DNA of 64,000 nucleotides from JARYGU01 sp033795365 (GTDB taxonomy: Bacteria; Pseudomonadota; Alphaproteobacteria; Rhizobiales; Rhizobiaceae): the NCBI GenBank assembly GCA_033795365.1, contig JARYGU010000002.1:434001-498000 (forward strand). The letters are read 5' to 3'. A model generated the notes under the pieces. That model ran no database searches. It saw only the letters and a program-made list of their open reading frames with translations, and was not told the DNA's origin. The translations under genes were made by a program, and so were the position numbers. Shown here piece by piece: positions 33,074 through 40,973 of this stretch (positions are counted from its first letter, which is position 1; every line of letters begins with the position of its first letter).

Positions 33074-34336
33074 ATGGAAGACGAACGTTTGCGGAGGCGG
33101 GTCGAGACGATGCAAGGAGACGCCACCGGTCGCCTGAGCGGTCTTGATGGGCTGCGCGGCGTCGCAATCCTGCTGGTGATCATGTTCCATGTGGTGCTCG
33201 AATATCCGTTTCGAGCAGGCCCGGACGCTTTATATTACAAGCTGGGAGGCCTCGGCTGGATCGGCGTGGACCTCTTCTTCGTCCTGTCCGGCTTTCTCAT
33301 CACCGGCATACTGCTCGACAACAAGGGTTCGGGAAACTACCTTCTCGCGTTCTTCGGTCGCCGGGCCTTGCGCATCTTTCCGCTCTACTATGCGGTGCTG
33401 ATCTTCCTTTTCGTCATCCTGCCGCCTTTCGGCGTCTACGACACTCCGGAATTGCAATTCGTCCAGTCCTATCAGGGCTTCATCTGGACCTTCATGACGA
33501 ACTGGGGATTCGTGGCGGCCCGCGATGCCCATGTGTTCAACGTAGACTGGCTTGCCCTCGTACATTTCTGGTCCCTGGCGGTCGAGGAGCAGTTCTATCT
33601 GGTGTGGCCCTTCCTTGTCCTGTTCCTGTCCCGGAAACGCTTCATTCAGGCATGTCTTCTGCTGCTGGTCGGCGCCTTGGGTTTTCGTCTGATGATCGCG
33701 GTTCTGGAACTGCCGCAAGGCGCCGCCTATACGCTTACGCCCGCCCGGATCGACAGCCTGGCGCTGGGGGCTCTCATAGCGGCTGCGAAAAGGCATTCCG
33801 CTTATGCCGAGCGGTTCCTTCATATCGCGGCCCCCTGGTGCGCGGCGGTCGCGGCCATCATCATGGTCATCGTCTTCATGACGAGAAACGGCATCTGGTT
33901 TGCCGACCGCATCATGAACACCATCGGCTTCAGCATACTCGCCATCGGCTGGGGCGGCGTGCTGGTGATGAGCCTGCCCGAACATCCGAGACCGCTCTTT
34001 CGGCGAATTCTGTCGTCACCGACGGTCCGCCTCTTCGGCGTCTACAGCTATGGCCTTTATATTCTTCATCATCTCATCCTCCCGCAGCTTCCGGCACGGC
34101 CCTTCGCGGAATTGCCGCTTCCGGAGCCCGTTGCAGCAACGCTCTACCTGCTGGTCTGCACCGCCATATTCGTGGCGGCCGCCTGGCTGTCCTGGAATTT
34201 GCTCGAAAAGCGGTTCCTCGCCCTAAAATGGATGTTCGAATATAAGCCCGCGAAACCGGTGACCGGAACGCGGAGCACATCCATCGCCGTTCCGGTCGGA
34301 CAGGAAGTGCCTGCGAAAAATCAACCGGCGGAGTAG
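33074..34336 (+). CDS. Acyltransferase family 3 membrane protein (OafA/YrhL-like)
   Basis: The 420-residue protein (ATG 33074; ATG 33110 is an alternative) has about ten membrane helices and the acyltransferase-3 signatures LDGLRGVAILLVIMFHVV (catalytic His), GVDLFFVLSGFLITGILL, FFGRRALRIFPLYY and WSLAVEEQFYLVWP. Members O-acetylate or O-acylate surface polysaccharides, LPS or Nod factors using a cytoplasmic acyl donor. There is no C-terminal SGNH domain. No polysaccharide genes are adjacent, so the target is unknown. Confidence 0.92.
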   Translation: MEDERLRRRVETMQGDATGRLSGLDGLRGVAILLVIMFHVVLEYPFRAGPDALYYKLGGLGWIGVDLFFVLSGFLITGILLDNKGSGNYLLAFFGRRALRIFPLYYAVLIFLFVILPPFGVYDTPELQFVQSYQGFIWTFMTNWGFVAARDAHVFNVDWLALVHFWSLAVEEQFYLVWPFLVLFLSRKRFIQACLLLLVGALGFRLMIAVLELPQGAAYTLTPARIDSLALGALIAAAKRHSAYAERFLHIAAPWCAAVAAIIMVIVFMTRNGIWFADRIMNTIGFSILAIGWGGVLVMSLPEHPRPLFRRILSSPTVRLFGVYSYGLYILHHLILPQLPARPFAELPLPEPVAATLYLLVCTAIFVAAAWLSWNLLEKRFLALKWMFEYKPAKPVTGTRSTSIAVPVGQEVPAKNQPAE

Positions 34337-34505
34337 CCGTCGCTGTCACAGATGGTTTGGCTGCGAGGCCGTTCCGGTTATCGGAGCGATGCGGGCTTTT
34401 CCTTTTGTCGTGACTATTCCTATATCAAGGGCGACCTTCACAAGGATTCGCGGAATTGCCTTTCGAGGCCGGCCCGCGGCCGCCACTTCATTCTGGAGAC
34501 AGCCC

Positions 34506-35894
34506 ATGACGGAATTCGACTACGACCTCTTCGTGATCGGAGGCGGTTCGGGTGGCGTGCGCAGTGCCAGGCTTGCGGCGGCGATGGGCAAGAGGGTGGC
34601 GATCGCCGAGGAGTTCCGCTTCGGCGGGACCTGCGTCATAAGGGGTTGCGTACCGAAGAAGCTCTATGTCTACGCCTCGCAGTTCCATGAACATTTCGAG
34701 GATGCGGCGGGATTCGGCTGGAAGGTCGGAGATGTGCGTTTCGACTGGAAGAAACTGGTCGAGGCCAAGGAAAAGGAGATAACCCGGCTCGAAGGGCTCT
34801 ACCGCAAGGGGCTGGAGAATGCGGGTGCGGAAATTCTGGAGACGCGCGCCGTGCTTGCCGGGCCGAACACCGTTCGGCTCACGTCCACCGACGAGCTGGT
34901 GACGGCCGAGCGGATCCTGATCGCCGTCGGGGGTTACCCCACGGATCATCCGGACCTGCCCGGCAACGAGCACTGCATCCGTTCCAACGAGGCCTTCGAC
35001 CTGCCGGAGCTGCCAAAATCGATCCTGATCGCCGGCGGCGGCTATATCGCGGTCGAATTCGCAAACATCTTCCACGGGCTCGGGGTGGAGACGACGCTGA
35101 TCTACCGCGGCAAGGAAATCCTCTCGCGCTTCGACCAGGACATGCGGCGCGGCCTTCACGCCGCGATGGAGGCCAAGGGCATCCGCATCCTTTGCGAGGA
35201 TCTGATCGTCGGCGTTACGGAAATGGCGGATGGACGCAGGGCCGCAGAGACGCGAAAGCACGGCACCATCGTTGCCGATCAGGTGATGCTTGCGCTTGGA
35301 CGCGTGCCGAATACGGCCCGACTCGGGCTGGAAACTGCCGGCGTTCATCTCGACCCGAAGGGCGCGATCATCGTTGACGACTATTCGCGCAGCAACGTCG
35401 CGAACATCTTCGCCGTCGGCGACGTCACCGACCGGGTGCAATTGACGCCCGTCGCCATCCACGAGGCAATGTGCTTCATCGAGACCGAGTTCAAGGGCAG
35501 GCCGGTATCGCCGGACCATGATCTCATCGCGACCGCCGTCTTCTCGCAGCCCGAGATCGGCACGGTCGGCATGAGCGAGGAGGCGGCGGCGAAGGCATTC
35601 GAGGAGATCGAGGTCTACCACGCCGAATTCCGGCCGATGAAGGCGACGCTCTCCGGTCGCACCGAGCGCATGATCATGAAGCTGATCGTCAATGGGGCAG
35701 ACCGCAAGGTGCTCGGCGCCCATATCCTCGGACACGACGCCGGCGAGATGGCGCAGCTTCTCGGCATTACGCTGAAGGCCGGCTGCACCAAGGACGATTT
35801 CGATCGCACCATGGCCGTTCATCCGACCGCGGCGGAAGAATTGGTGACGATGTATCAGCCGAGCTATCGGATCAGGAACGGCGAGCGGGTCTGA
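34506..35894 (+). CDS. gor: Glutathione-disulfide reductase
   Basis: ATG 34506 gives 462 residues. The FAD motif DLFVIGGGSGGVRSARLAA is at 8-26, the redox-active disulfide GGTCVIRGCVPKKL has Cys43 and Cys48, and the NAD(P) motif is ILIAGGGYIAVEFANI. The dimer-interface catalytic pair is in TMAVHPTAAEELVTM. The GxGYIA-type motif and following arginine pattern support NADPH use. It keeps glutathione reduced in the cytoplasm. It is a single gene ahead of the DAHP synthase gene. Confidence 0.95.
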   Translation: MTEFDYDLFVIGGGSGGVRSARLAAAMGKRVAIAEEFRFGGTCVIRGCVPKKLYVYASQFHEHFEDAAGFGWKVGDVRFDWKKLVEAKEKEITRLEGLYRKGLENAGAEILETRAVLAGPNTVRLTSTDELVTAERILIAVGGYPTDHPDLPGNEHCIRSNEAFDLPELPKSILIAGGGYIAVEFANIFHGLGVETTLIYRGKEILSRFDQDMRRGLHAAMEAKGIRILCEDLIVGVTEMADGRRAAETRKHGTIVADQVMLALGRVPNTARLGLETAGVHLDPKGAIIVDDYSRSNVANIFAVGDVTDRVQLTPVAIHEAMCFIETEFKGRPVSPDHDLIATAVFSQPEIGTVGMSEEAAAKAFEEIEVYHAEFRPMKATLSGRTERMIMKLIVNGADRKVLGAHILGHDAGEMAQLLGITLKAGCTKDDFDRTMAVHPTAAEELVTMYQPSYRIRNGERV

Positions 35895-35948
35895 CGCTTT
35901 GCTGGCCGGCGATCTCCGGTCGTGAGATACTGGAACGGCGGCTATGCA

Positions 35949-36015
35949 AAACCCACGTTAGGGTTTATAAGCCCGCATCCCAAATGACGACGGGCATCCG
36001 GCCTTTCGCGGATGC
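35949..36015 (+). promoter_or_regulatory. Structured leader ahead of the DAHP synthase gene
   Basis: The 140-base leader holds AAACCC-ACGTTA-GGGTTT (35949-35966), then GCCCG (35971-35975) pairing with CGGGC (35991-35995), and GCATCC (35994-35999) pairing with GGATGC (36010-36015). The last two stems share bases and exclude each other, as in attenuators. There is no leader peptide rich in aromatic residues, so this is only a structural hint. Confidence 0.3.
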
Positions 36016-36034
36016 TACAGGACAGGTGAGTACG

Positions 36035-37408
36035 ATGGCACAGAATTGGACCCCGAGCAGTTGGAGGCAGAAGCCGATCCAGCAGGTCCCGGACTATCCG
36101 GATCTCGCCGCACTTGCGGCGACGGAAGAGCGTCTCTCGAAGTTTCCGCCGCTGGTCTTCGCCGGCGAGGCACGCCGCCTGAAGAGCGCGCTTGCCAATG
36201 TTTCGGAAGGCAAGGGCTTTCTGCTGCAGGGCGGCGACTGCGCCGAGAGCTTCGCCGAGCACGGCGCCGACACGATCCGCGACTTCTTCCGCGCCTTCCT
36301 GCAGATGGCCGTGGTGCTGACCTTCGGCGCGCAGCAGCCGGTGGTCAAGGTCGGCCGCATCGCCGGCCAGTTCGCCAAGCCCCGCTCGTCCAATTTCGAA
36401 ACGCAGGGCGACGTGAAGCTGCCGAGCTACCGCGGCGACATCATCAACGGCATCGAGTTCACGGAAGAGGCGCGCGTGCCCAATCCGGAGCGCCAGATCA
36501 TGGCCTACCGGCAGTCGGCCGCAACGCTGAACCTGCTTCGCGCCTTCGCGATGGGCGGCTACGCCAATCTCGACAACGTGCATCAGTGGATGCTCGGCTT
36601 CGTCAAGGACAGCCCGCAGGCGGAACGCTACCGCAAGCTCGCCGACCGCATTTCCGAGACGATGGATTTCATGCGGGCGATCGGCATCACCGCGGACAAT
36701 CATCCGTCTCTGCGCGAAACCGATTTCTTCACCAGTCACGAGGCGCTGCTGCTCGGTTACGAGCAGGCGCTGACGCGCGTGGATTCCACTTCGGGCGACT
36801 GGTATGCGACCTCCGGCCATATGATCTGGGTCGGCGACCGCACACGTCAGGCGGACCATGCGCATATCGAATACTGCCGCGGCATCAAGAACCCGCTCGG
36901 CCTCAAATGCGGACCGTCGCTGACCGGCGACGGCCTGCTGGAACTGATCGACCTGCTCAACCCCGCCAACGAAGCGGGCCGGCTGACGCTGATCTGCCGT
37001 TTCGGCCACGACAAGGTCGCCGAAAACCTGCCGCGTCTCATCCGTGCCGTCGAGCGGGAAGGCAAGAAGGTGGTCTGGTCCTGCGACCCGATGCACGGCA
37101 ACACGATCACGCTCAACAATTACAAGACCCGGCCCTTCGAGCGGATCCTGTCGGAAGTGGAAAGCTTCTTCCAGATCCACCGCGCCGAAGGCACGCATCC
37201 GGGCGGCATCCATATCGAGATGACGGGCAACGACGTGACCGAGTGCACCGGCGGAGCGCGCGCGCTTTCCGGCGACGACCTTGCCGACCGTTATCACACC
37301 CATTGCGATCCGCGCCTCAATGCCGACCAGGCGCTCGAGCTTGCCTTCCTGCTTGCCGAGCGCATGAAGGGCGGACGTGACGAAAAGCGCATGGTCGTGA
37401 ACGGCTGA
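36035..37408 (+). CDS. aroG: Class II 3-deoxy-7-phosphoheptulonate (DAHP) synthase
   Basis: I start at ATG 36035 (MAQNWTPSSWRQKPIQQ), giving 457 residues, the class II (plant/mycobacterial type) size. Key parts are LLQGGDCAESFAEH with a metal-ligand Cys, VGRIAGQFAKPRS, GANRTRQ-like GDRTRQADHAHIEY, KCGPSL, WSCDPMHGNT, and MTGNDVTECTGGA. It condenses PEP and erythrose 4-phosphate in the first step of the shikimate pathway. Feedback residues are not obvious. The symbol varies between annotations (aroF/aroG); the class assignment is certain. A good terminator follows. Confidence 0.95.
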   Translation: MAQNWTPSSWRQKPIQQVPDYPDLAALAATEERLSKFPPLVFAGEARRLKSALANVSEGKGFLLQGGDCAESFAEHGADTIRDFFRAFLQMAVVLTFGAQQPVVKVGRIAGQFAKPRSSNFETQGDVKLPSYRGDIINGIEFTEEARVPNPERQIMAYRQSAATLNLLRAFAMGGYANLDNVHQWMLGFVKDSPQAERYRKLADRISETMDFMRAIGITADNHPSLRETDFFTSHEALLLGYEQALTRVDSTSGDWYATSGHMIWVGDRTRQADHAHIEYCRGIKNPLGLKCGPSLTGDGLLELIDLLNPANEAGRLTLICRFGHDKVAENLPRLIRAVEREGKKVVWSCDPMHGNTITLNNYKTRPFERILSEVESFFQIHRAEGTHPGGIHIEMTGNDVTECTGGARALSGDDLADRYHTHCDPRLNADQALELAFLLAERMKGGRDEKRMVVNG

Positions 37409-37482
37409 TCTGCATCCGTTCGCGGTTTGTCGCCGGCCATCAACGGCGCTGACACGAGGTTGAAATTTCTGAATTTGACAGG

Positions 37483-37518
37483 ACCGGGCCGGCTCACGAA
37501 GCTGGCCCGGTTTTTGTT
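37483..37518 (+). terminator. Rho-independent terminator of the DAHP synthase gene
   Basis: An 11-bp stem (ACCGGGCCGGC / GCTGGCCCGGT with one G-T pair, 7-base loop) is followed by TTTTTGTTT, 75 bases after the stop and just before the next gene. Confidence 0.85.
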
Positions 37519-37538
37519 TGTACGGATCGCGGGGAACG

Positions 37539-37937
37539 ATGAGCAAGATACATACGGGCCATTGCCTTTGCGGGGCTGTCCGCTTTCGCACGCATGGCAG
37601 GCTGAGGGAGGTCGTTGCCTGCCACTGTACCCAATGCCGGCGCCAGAGCGGGCATTTCTATGCAGCGACGAACGTGAAGGATGACGGGCTGGAACTGGAG
37701 GGCGCGGAAAACGTCACCTGGTATCGTGCCAGCGATATGGCGAACCGCGGCTTCTGCCGCATTTGCGGATCCGTCCTTTTCTGGAAGGGGGACGGCGCGG
37801 ACAATACCTCGATCATGGCCGGCGCCTTCGACACGCCGACCGGGCTGAAGATCGGCTGCCACATCTACTGCGAGGACAAGGGCGACTACTACGAGATCAA
37901 CGACGACGCGCCGCGATATCCGGAAAACCGGCCCTGA
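37539..37937 (+). CDS. GFA family zinc protein (glutathione-dependent formaldehyde-activating enzyme-like)
   Basis: ATG 37539 behind GGGGAA gives 132 residues. The CENP-V/GFA zinc fold is shown by HCLCGAVRF, ACHCTQCRRQSGHFYAAT and GFCRICGSVLFWK, which supply the cysteine ligands for two zinc ions. The founding member accelerates adduct formation between glutathione and formaldehyde, but most family members are uncharacterised. The gene is monocistronic and convergent with the tadG-like gene. Confidence 0.92.
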   Translation: MSKIHTGHCLCGAVRFRTHGRLREVVACHCTQCRRQSGHFYAATNVKDDGLELEGAENVTWYRASDMANRGFCRICGSVLFWKGDGADNTSIMAGAFDTPTGLKIGCHIYCEDKGDYYEINDDAPRYPENRP

Positions 37938-37952
37938 GGGCGCCTGCGCACG

Positions 37953-39677
37953 TCACTGCACCAGCACCGGCCGCTGGCACTGGACGCTGGTGACGCGGAT
38001 ATCCGCTTCGCCGATGCGCACCCCGACGACGAGAAGCAGGTTGTAAAGGAGCTGATCGATCTGCGGCGTCAGGAGGCCGAGCAGATCGGCCAATGCGGAG
38101 GTCAGCTCCTTCGTGCCGAGCGACAGAAACAGCAAATCGACCCTGAGATCGAGGTTTCTCAGAAGCGATTGCGTCAGCGATGTGACGACGGTGCTTGTCG
38201 AGGCACTCTTCATCCTGCCGTCGGCGATTTCGGTCGGGCTGAAGGGGAGCCTTATCGGCGTGAGTTCCTTGGCCTCCACATGCGCCATTCCCGAAACCTT
38301 GAGCAGGAGGGAGTCGATCAACGTGGCGCGCTGGACGCGGGCCTCGCTGGAGAAATTCGACAGCACTTTCGGATCGACCTTGCCGATGGCGATCTCGGCG
38401 ACGCCGGGAACGGTATCGATCGAGACGGAGGCGTTGGACGGCGAGCCGCCGTAACAGCGGATGTCGGCGAGCTTGGCTTCGGAGGCTGCGACCTCGATAT
38501 AGATCGGCAGGTGGATGCGCAGGCCGAGGAGAAGGGCGAGCCCGTCGATGGATATGTCGACGGCAAGGCGCGTTTGGGCGGTGCGGACCGCGCTGCCGGG
38601 CGCACCGAGGCGATGCGAGGGCGTCTCGACGGGCGGTTCGCCGATGGCGAGGCGGACCGAGACGCCCGCGAGGCCCGGGAGGCCGGCATTGACGCCGAGG
38701 GCGACCTGGTTCTCGCCATTGGCGAGAGATGCGGCGGCGGTGACGACCTGGAGCGCGTTGACCCGCATTCCCCAGTCGCCGCCGGTGTCGATCCTCAGGC
38801 TCTTCTTCGGATCGAGATTGAGGATGCGCGAAAGCGGCAGCTTGGCTCCGGCCTTCGCGGTGGCCTGCTCCAGAACGCGCAGGGCGGATTTCGCGGCATT
38901 GGAAATGCCGTGGAAGGCCCGTATGGAGGACAGGAGCTGAGGAATGGTCAGCTCCGTCTCCAGCACGTCCTCATAGGAGACGGCGGTAAGGTTCAGCCGC
39001 GTCGCCAGGCTGGAAAGAAAGGGCCGGACGTCGATATCGGCATCGATAAGGGAGCGGTAGTCCATCACGTTGAGTGCGATTTTTGTCCCGAGCAATTGGC
39101 CGAGAAGGGCATTCAGAACGCCGTCATTGAGGCTTGCGAGGCGCGACCCTATCGAAAAGGCCGCGAATTTGGGGCGTGCCGCCGTACCGGTCGCCGATAG
39201 CCGGGGCGGCTGGTGAGCGAAGATCGGCGCAATGAACATGGTTGCGTCCCGCTCGAGCCTTACCTGGACCGCATCGGCGGGCGATGTGGCGGCGGCGAAG
39301 CGATCTTCCGGCCGAAGCGCCGGATTGGCCGTGTATATGCCTTTCTCGATCGAGGCCTTGCCGGCCGGTTCGCGCCCCGCACTTGCCGAAAGCCCGGCCG
39401 GTATGACGATGCCGTCGGCGTCGGTCACGTCGAATTTCAAATTGCTGGCGGCGAAATGCGCCGCAAGCGTCTGTCCGGAACGGTTGAGATCGGCGGCTGC
39501 GGCGATCGCCGCCAGGTCTGCCTCCATCTGGAGCTCGCGCTGCTGAACGGTAAGATAGCCGTAATCGACGCCAAGCGCAGTGGACATCAGAACAAGCGGC
39601 ATGCTGATGGCTGCGAGCGTGGCGACGTTGCCGCGACGTTCGGCTGCCAGTCGACGAAACAGGAAAGACCGTCGCAT
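37953..39677 (-). CDS. TadG-related pilus-assembly/envelope protein
   Basis: ATG 39677 follows the TadE-like stop by a single base and gives 574 residues. The N-terminus (RRLAAERRGNVATLAAISMP then LVLMSTALGVDYGYLTVQQ) is the TadE/TadG pseudopilin-like signal helix. A long secreted beta-rich region follows, with no von Willebrand motif that I can recognise. In complete Tad loci such minor pilin-like proteins are anchored in the inner membrane and take part in Flp pilus assembly. Here no tadA, tadB, cpaB or flp gene is present. Confidence 0.82.
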   Translation of the reverse strand: MRRSFLFRRLAAERRGNVATLAAISMPLVLMSTALGVDYGYLTVQQRELQMEADLAAIAAAADLNRSGQTLAAHFAASNLKFDVTDADGIVIPAGLSASAGREPAGKASIEKGIYTANPALRPEDRFAAATSPADAVQVRLERDATMFIAPIFAHQPPRLSATGTAARPKFAAFSIGSRLASLNDGVLNALLGQLLGTKIALNVMDYRSLIDADIDVRPFLSSLATRLNLTAVSYEDVLETELTIPQLLSSIRAFHGISNAAKSALRVLEQATAKAGAKLPLSRILNLDPKKSLRIDTGGDWGMRVNALQVVTAAASLANGENQVALGVNAGLPGLAGVSVRLAIGEPPVETPSHRLGAPGSAVRTAQTRLAVDISIDGLALLLGLRIHLPIYIEVAASEAKLADIRCYGGSPSNASVSIDTVPGVAEIAIGKVDPKVLSNFSSEARVQRATLIDSLLLKVSGMAHVEAKELTPIRLPFSPTEIADGRMKSASTSTVVTSLTQSLLRNLDLRVDLLFLSLGTKELTSALADLLGLLTPQIDQLLYNLLLVVGVRIGEADIRVTSVQCQRPVLVQ

Positions 39678-39678
39678 G

Positions 39679-40101
39679 TCAGATGCCTCCAAGCCGGATG
39701 GTCGCGTAACGCTCGATCGTGCTGCCGGGCAGGGCAAAGGTGAACAGCTTCCAGATCGGCAGGTCGCTCGAATCATAGGAGATCGCGACGGTGAACTGTT
39801 CGCTGTTGCCGGCGTCGTCGGAAACCCGGACCGTCATCCTGCTGCGATCGAGAAAGGCGTGATCCAGGGTCGAGCGTTCGAGATAGCGGTTGACCAGGGA
39901 TATCCTTTCCGCCTCGTTCAATCCCGCCACCGCCGTCCGCGCGGCGTCGGAAGCAATCTGCTGAACCGAGTGGGCGACGCCGAGATAGATTCCGTAGGCG
40001 ATGAGGGAAAAGAGAACGAGGAAAAAGAGTGGAGCGATGATCGCGAATTCGAGGGCCGATGCTCCTTCGCGATTGCGGTAGAGTTTCAGCAGGGCGCGCA
40101 T
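39679..40101 (-). CDS. TadE-like minor pseudopilin
   Basis: The 140-residue protein has a short basic leader and the TadE signature NREGASALEFAIIAPLFFLV, a hydrophobic helix to about residue 45, then a small periplasmic domain (QQIASDAARTAVAGLNEAER and on). It is the first gene of a two-gene operon with the TadG-like gene. Prepilin-type processing would occur near GASALEFA. It could serve a Flp pilus encoded elsewhere. Confidence 0.9.
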   Translation of the reverse strand: MRALLKLYRNREGASALEFAIIAPLFFLVLFSLIAYGIYLGVAHSVQQIASDAARTAVAGLNEAERISLVNRYLERSTLDHAFLDRSRMTVRVSDDAGNSEQFTVAISYDSSDLPIWKLFTFALPGSTIERYATIRLGGI

Positions 40102-40331
40102 GGAAGTTTTCCTCCGCAGCCGGGAAGGAATGCAGCCTTATGGTTGCATTAGCTTTCCCTATGCACCTATTGTGCGCTCCAAGATTTAATTTTCCGTTTC
40201 CTCTATAGGTTGATTTTTATCAACGATGTAAACGCAAAAGATGCAACTTGCCCGAGCAGACGCAAAGCCGTGCTGGGCACCTTTTCACGGGGCGATGAAG
40301 GGCGGAATTGCCGTCATGCGCGAGATCGGCC

Positions 40332-40862
40332 TTACGGCGCGCGGTCGTTCTTCTCGTGCAGGCGCAGAATTTCGCTCTTGAGGTCGGCGATCTCCTTCAA
40401 CAGCAGGTTGTCGATCTTGTGGTGTAGGGCCATCAATTCGATTTCCGCTTTCAGATTGACCTCGTAATCTTTCGACGCCTCCAGCCGGTCCCGTTCGGAT
40501 TGGCGGTTCTGCGACATCATGATGATCGGCGCCTGGAGGGCGGCAATCATCGAAAGCACGAGGTTGAGGAAAATGAAGGGGTAGGGATCGAAGGCATCGT
40601 TCACCAGGAGCAAGGTGTTGAGAACGGCCCAGCCTAAAAGGAAGAGGATGAAGCCGATGATGAAGGCCCAGGACCCGCCGACGCGCGCGATTGCGTCGGC
40701 AAGCCGGTCGCCAAAGCTCTGGCCGGCGTTGAAGACGGCGTTGGTATCGGTGGTGAGAATCTTGCGTTCCCTGGAATGCTTGAGAACATGGCGCTGGCGC
40801 GGATCGAGCTCGGCGATCGGCTTGCCCATCAGGGTTTTCGAAATTTCATTAAGGTCGGCCAT
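40332..40862 (-). CDS. DUF1003 membrane protein
   Basis: The 176-residue protein has a soluble N-terminus, two membrane helices (SWAFIIGFILFLLGWAVLNT and PFIFLNLVLSMIAALQAPII) and the DUF1003 signature IIMMSQNRQSERDRLEASKDYEVNLKAE, then a coiled-coil tail (HHKIDNLLLKEIADLKSEIL). Function unknown. It follows the LTA-synthase-like gene on the same strand, separated by a terminator, and is therefore probably independent. The 230 bases between it and tadE hold nothing I can name. Confidence 0.9.
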   Translation of the reverse strand: MADLNEISKTLMGKPIAELDPRQRHVLKHSRERKILTTDTNAVFNAGQSFGDRLADAIARVGGSWAFIIGFILFLLGWAVLNTLLLVNDAFDPYPFIFLNLVLSMIAALQAPIIMMSQNRQSERDRLEASKDYEVNLKAEIELMALHHKIDNLLLKEIADLKSEILRLHEKNDRAP

Positions 40863-40910
40863 CCGGCTGCTCCGTATTCGGAAGATTCGCGTATCCTAGC
40901 CACTCGGCGC

Positions 40911-40945
40911 AAAACGAAAACAGCTCCCGCCGTGAGCGGAAGCTG
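40911..40945 (-). terminator. Terminator of the LTA-synthase-like gene
   Basis: On the minus strand, 28 bases after the stop, CAGCTTCCGC / GCGGGAGCTG (10 bp with one mismatch, 5-base loop) is followed by TTTTCGTTTT. Confidence 0.8.
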
Positions 40946-40973
40946 AAATTCACGGCAGGAAACCGGAGCGTCG

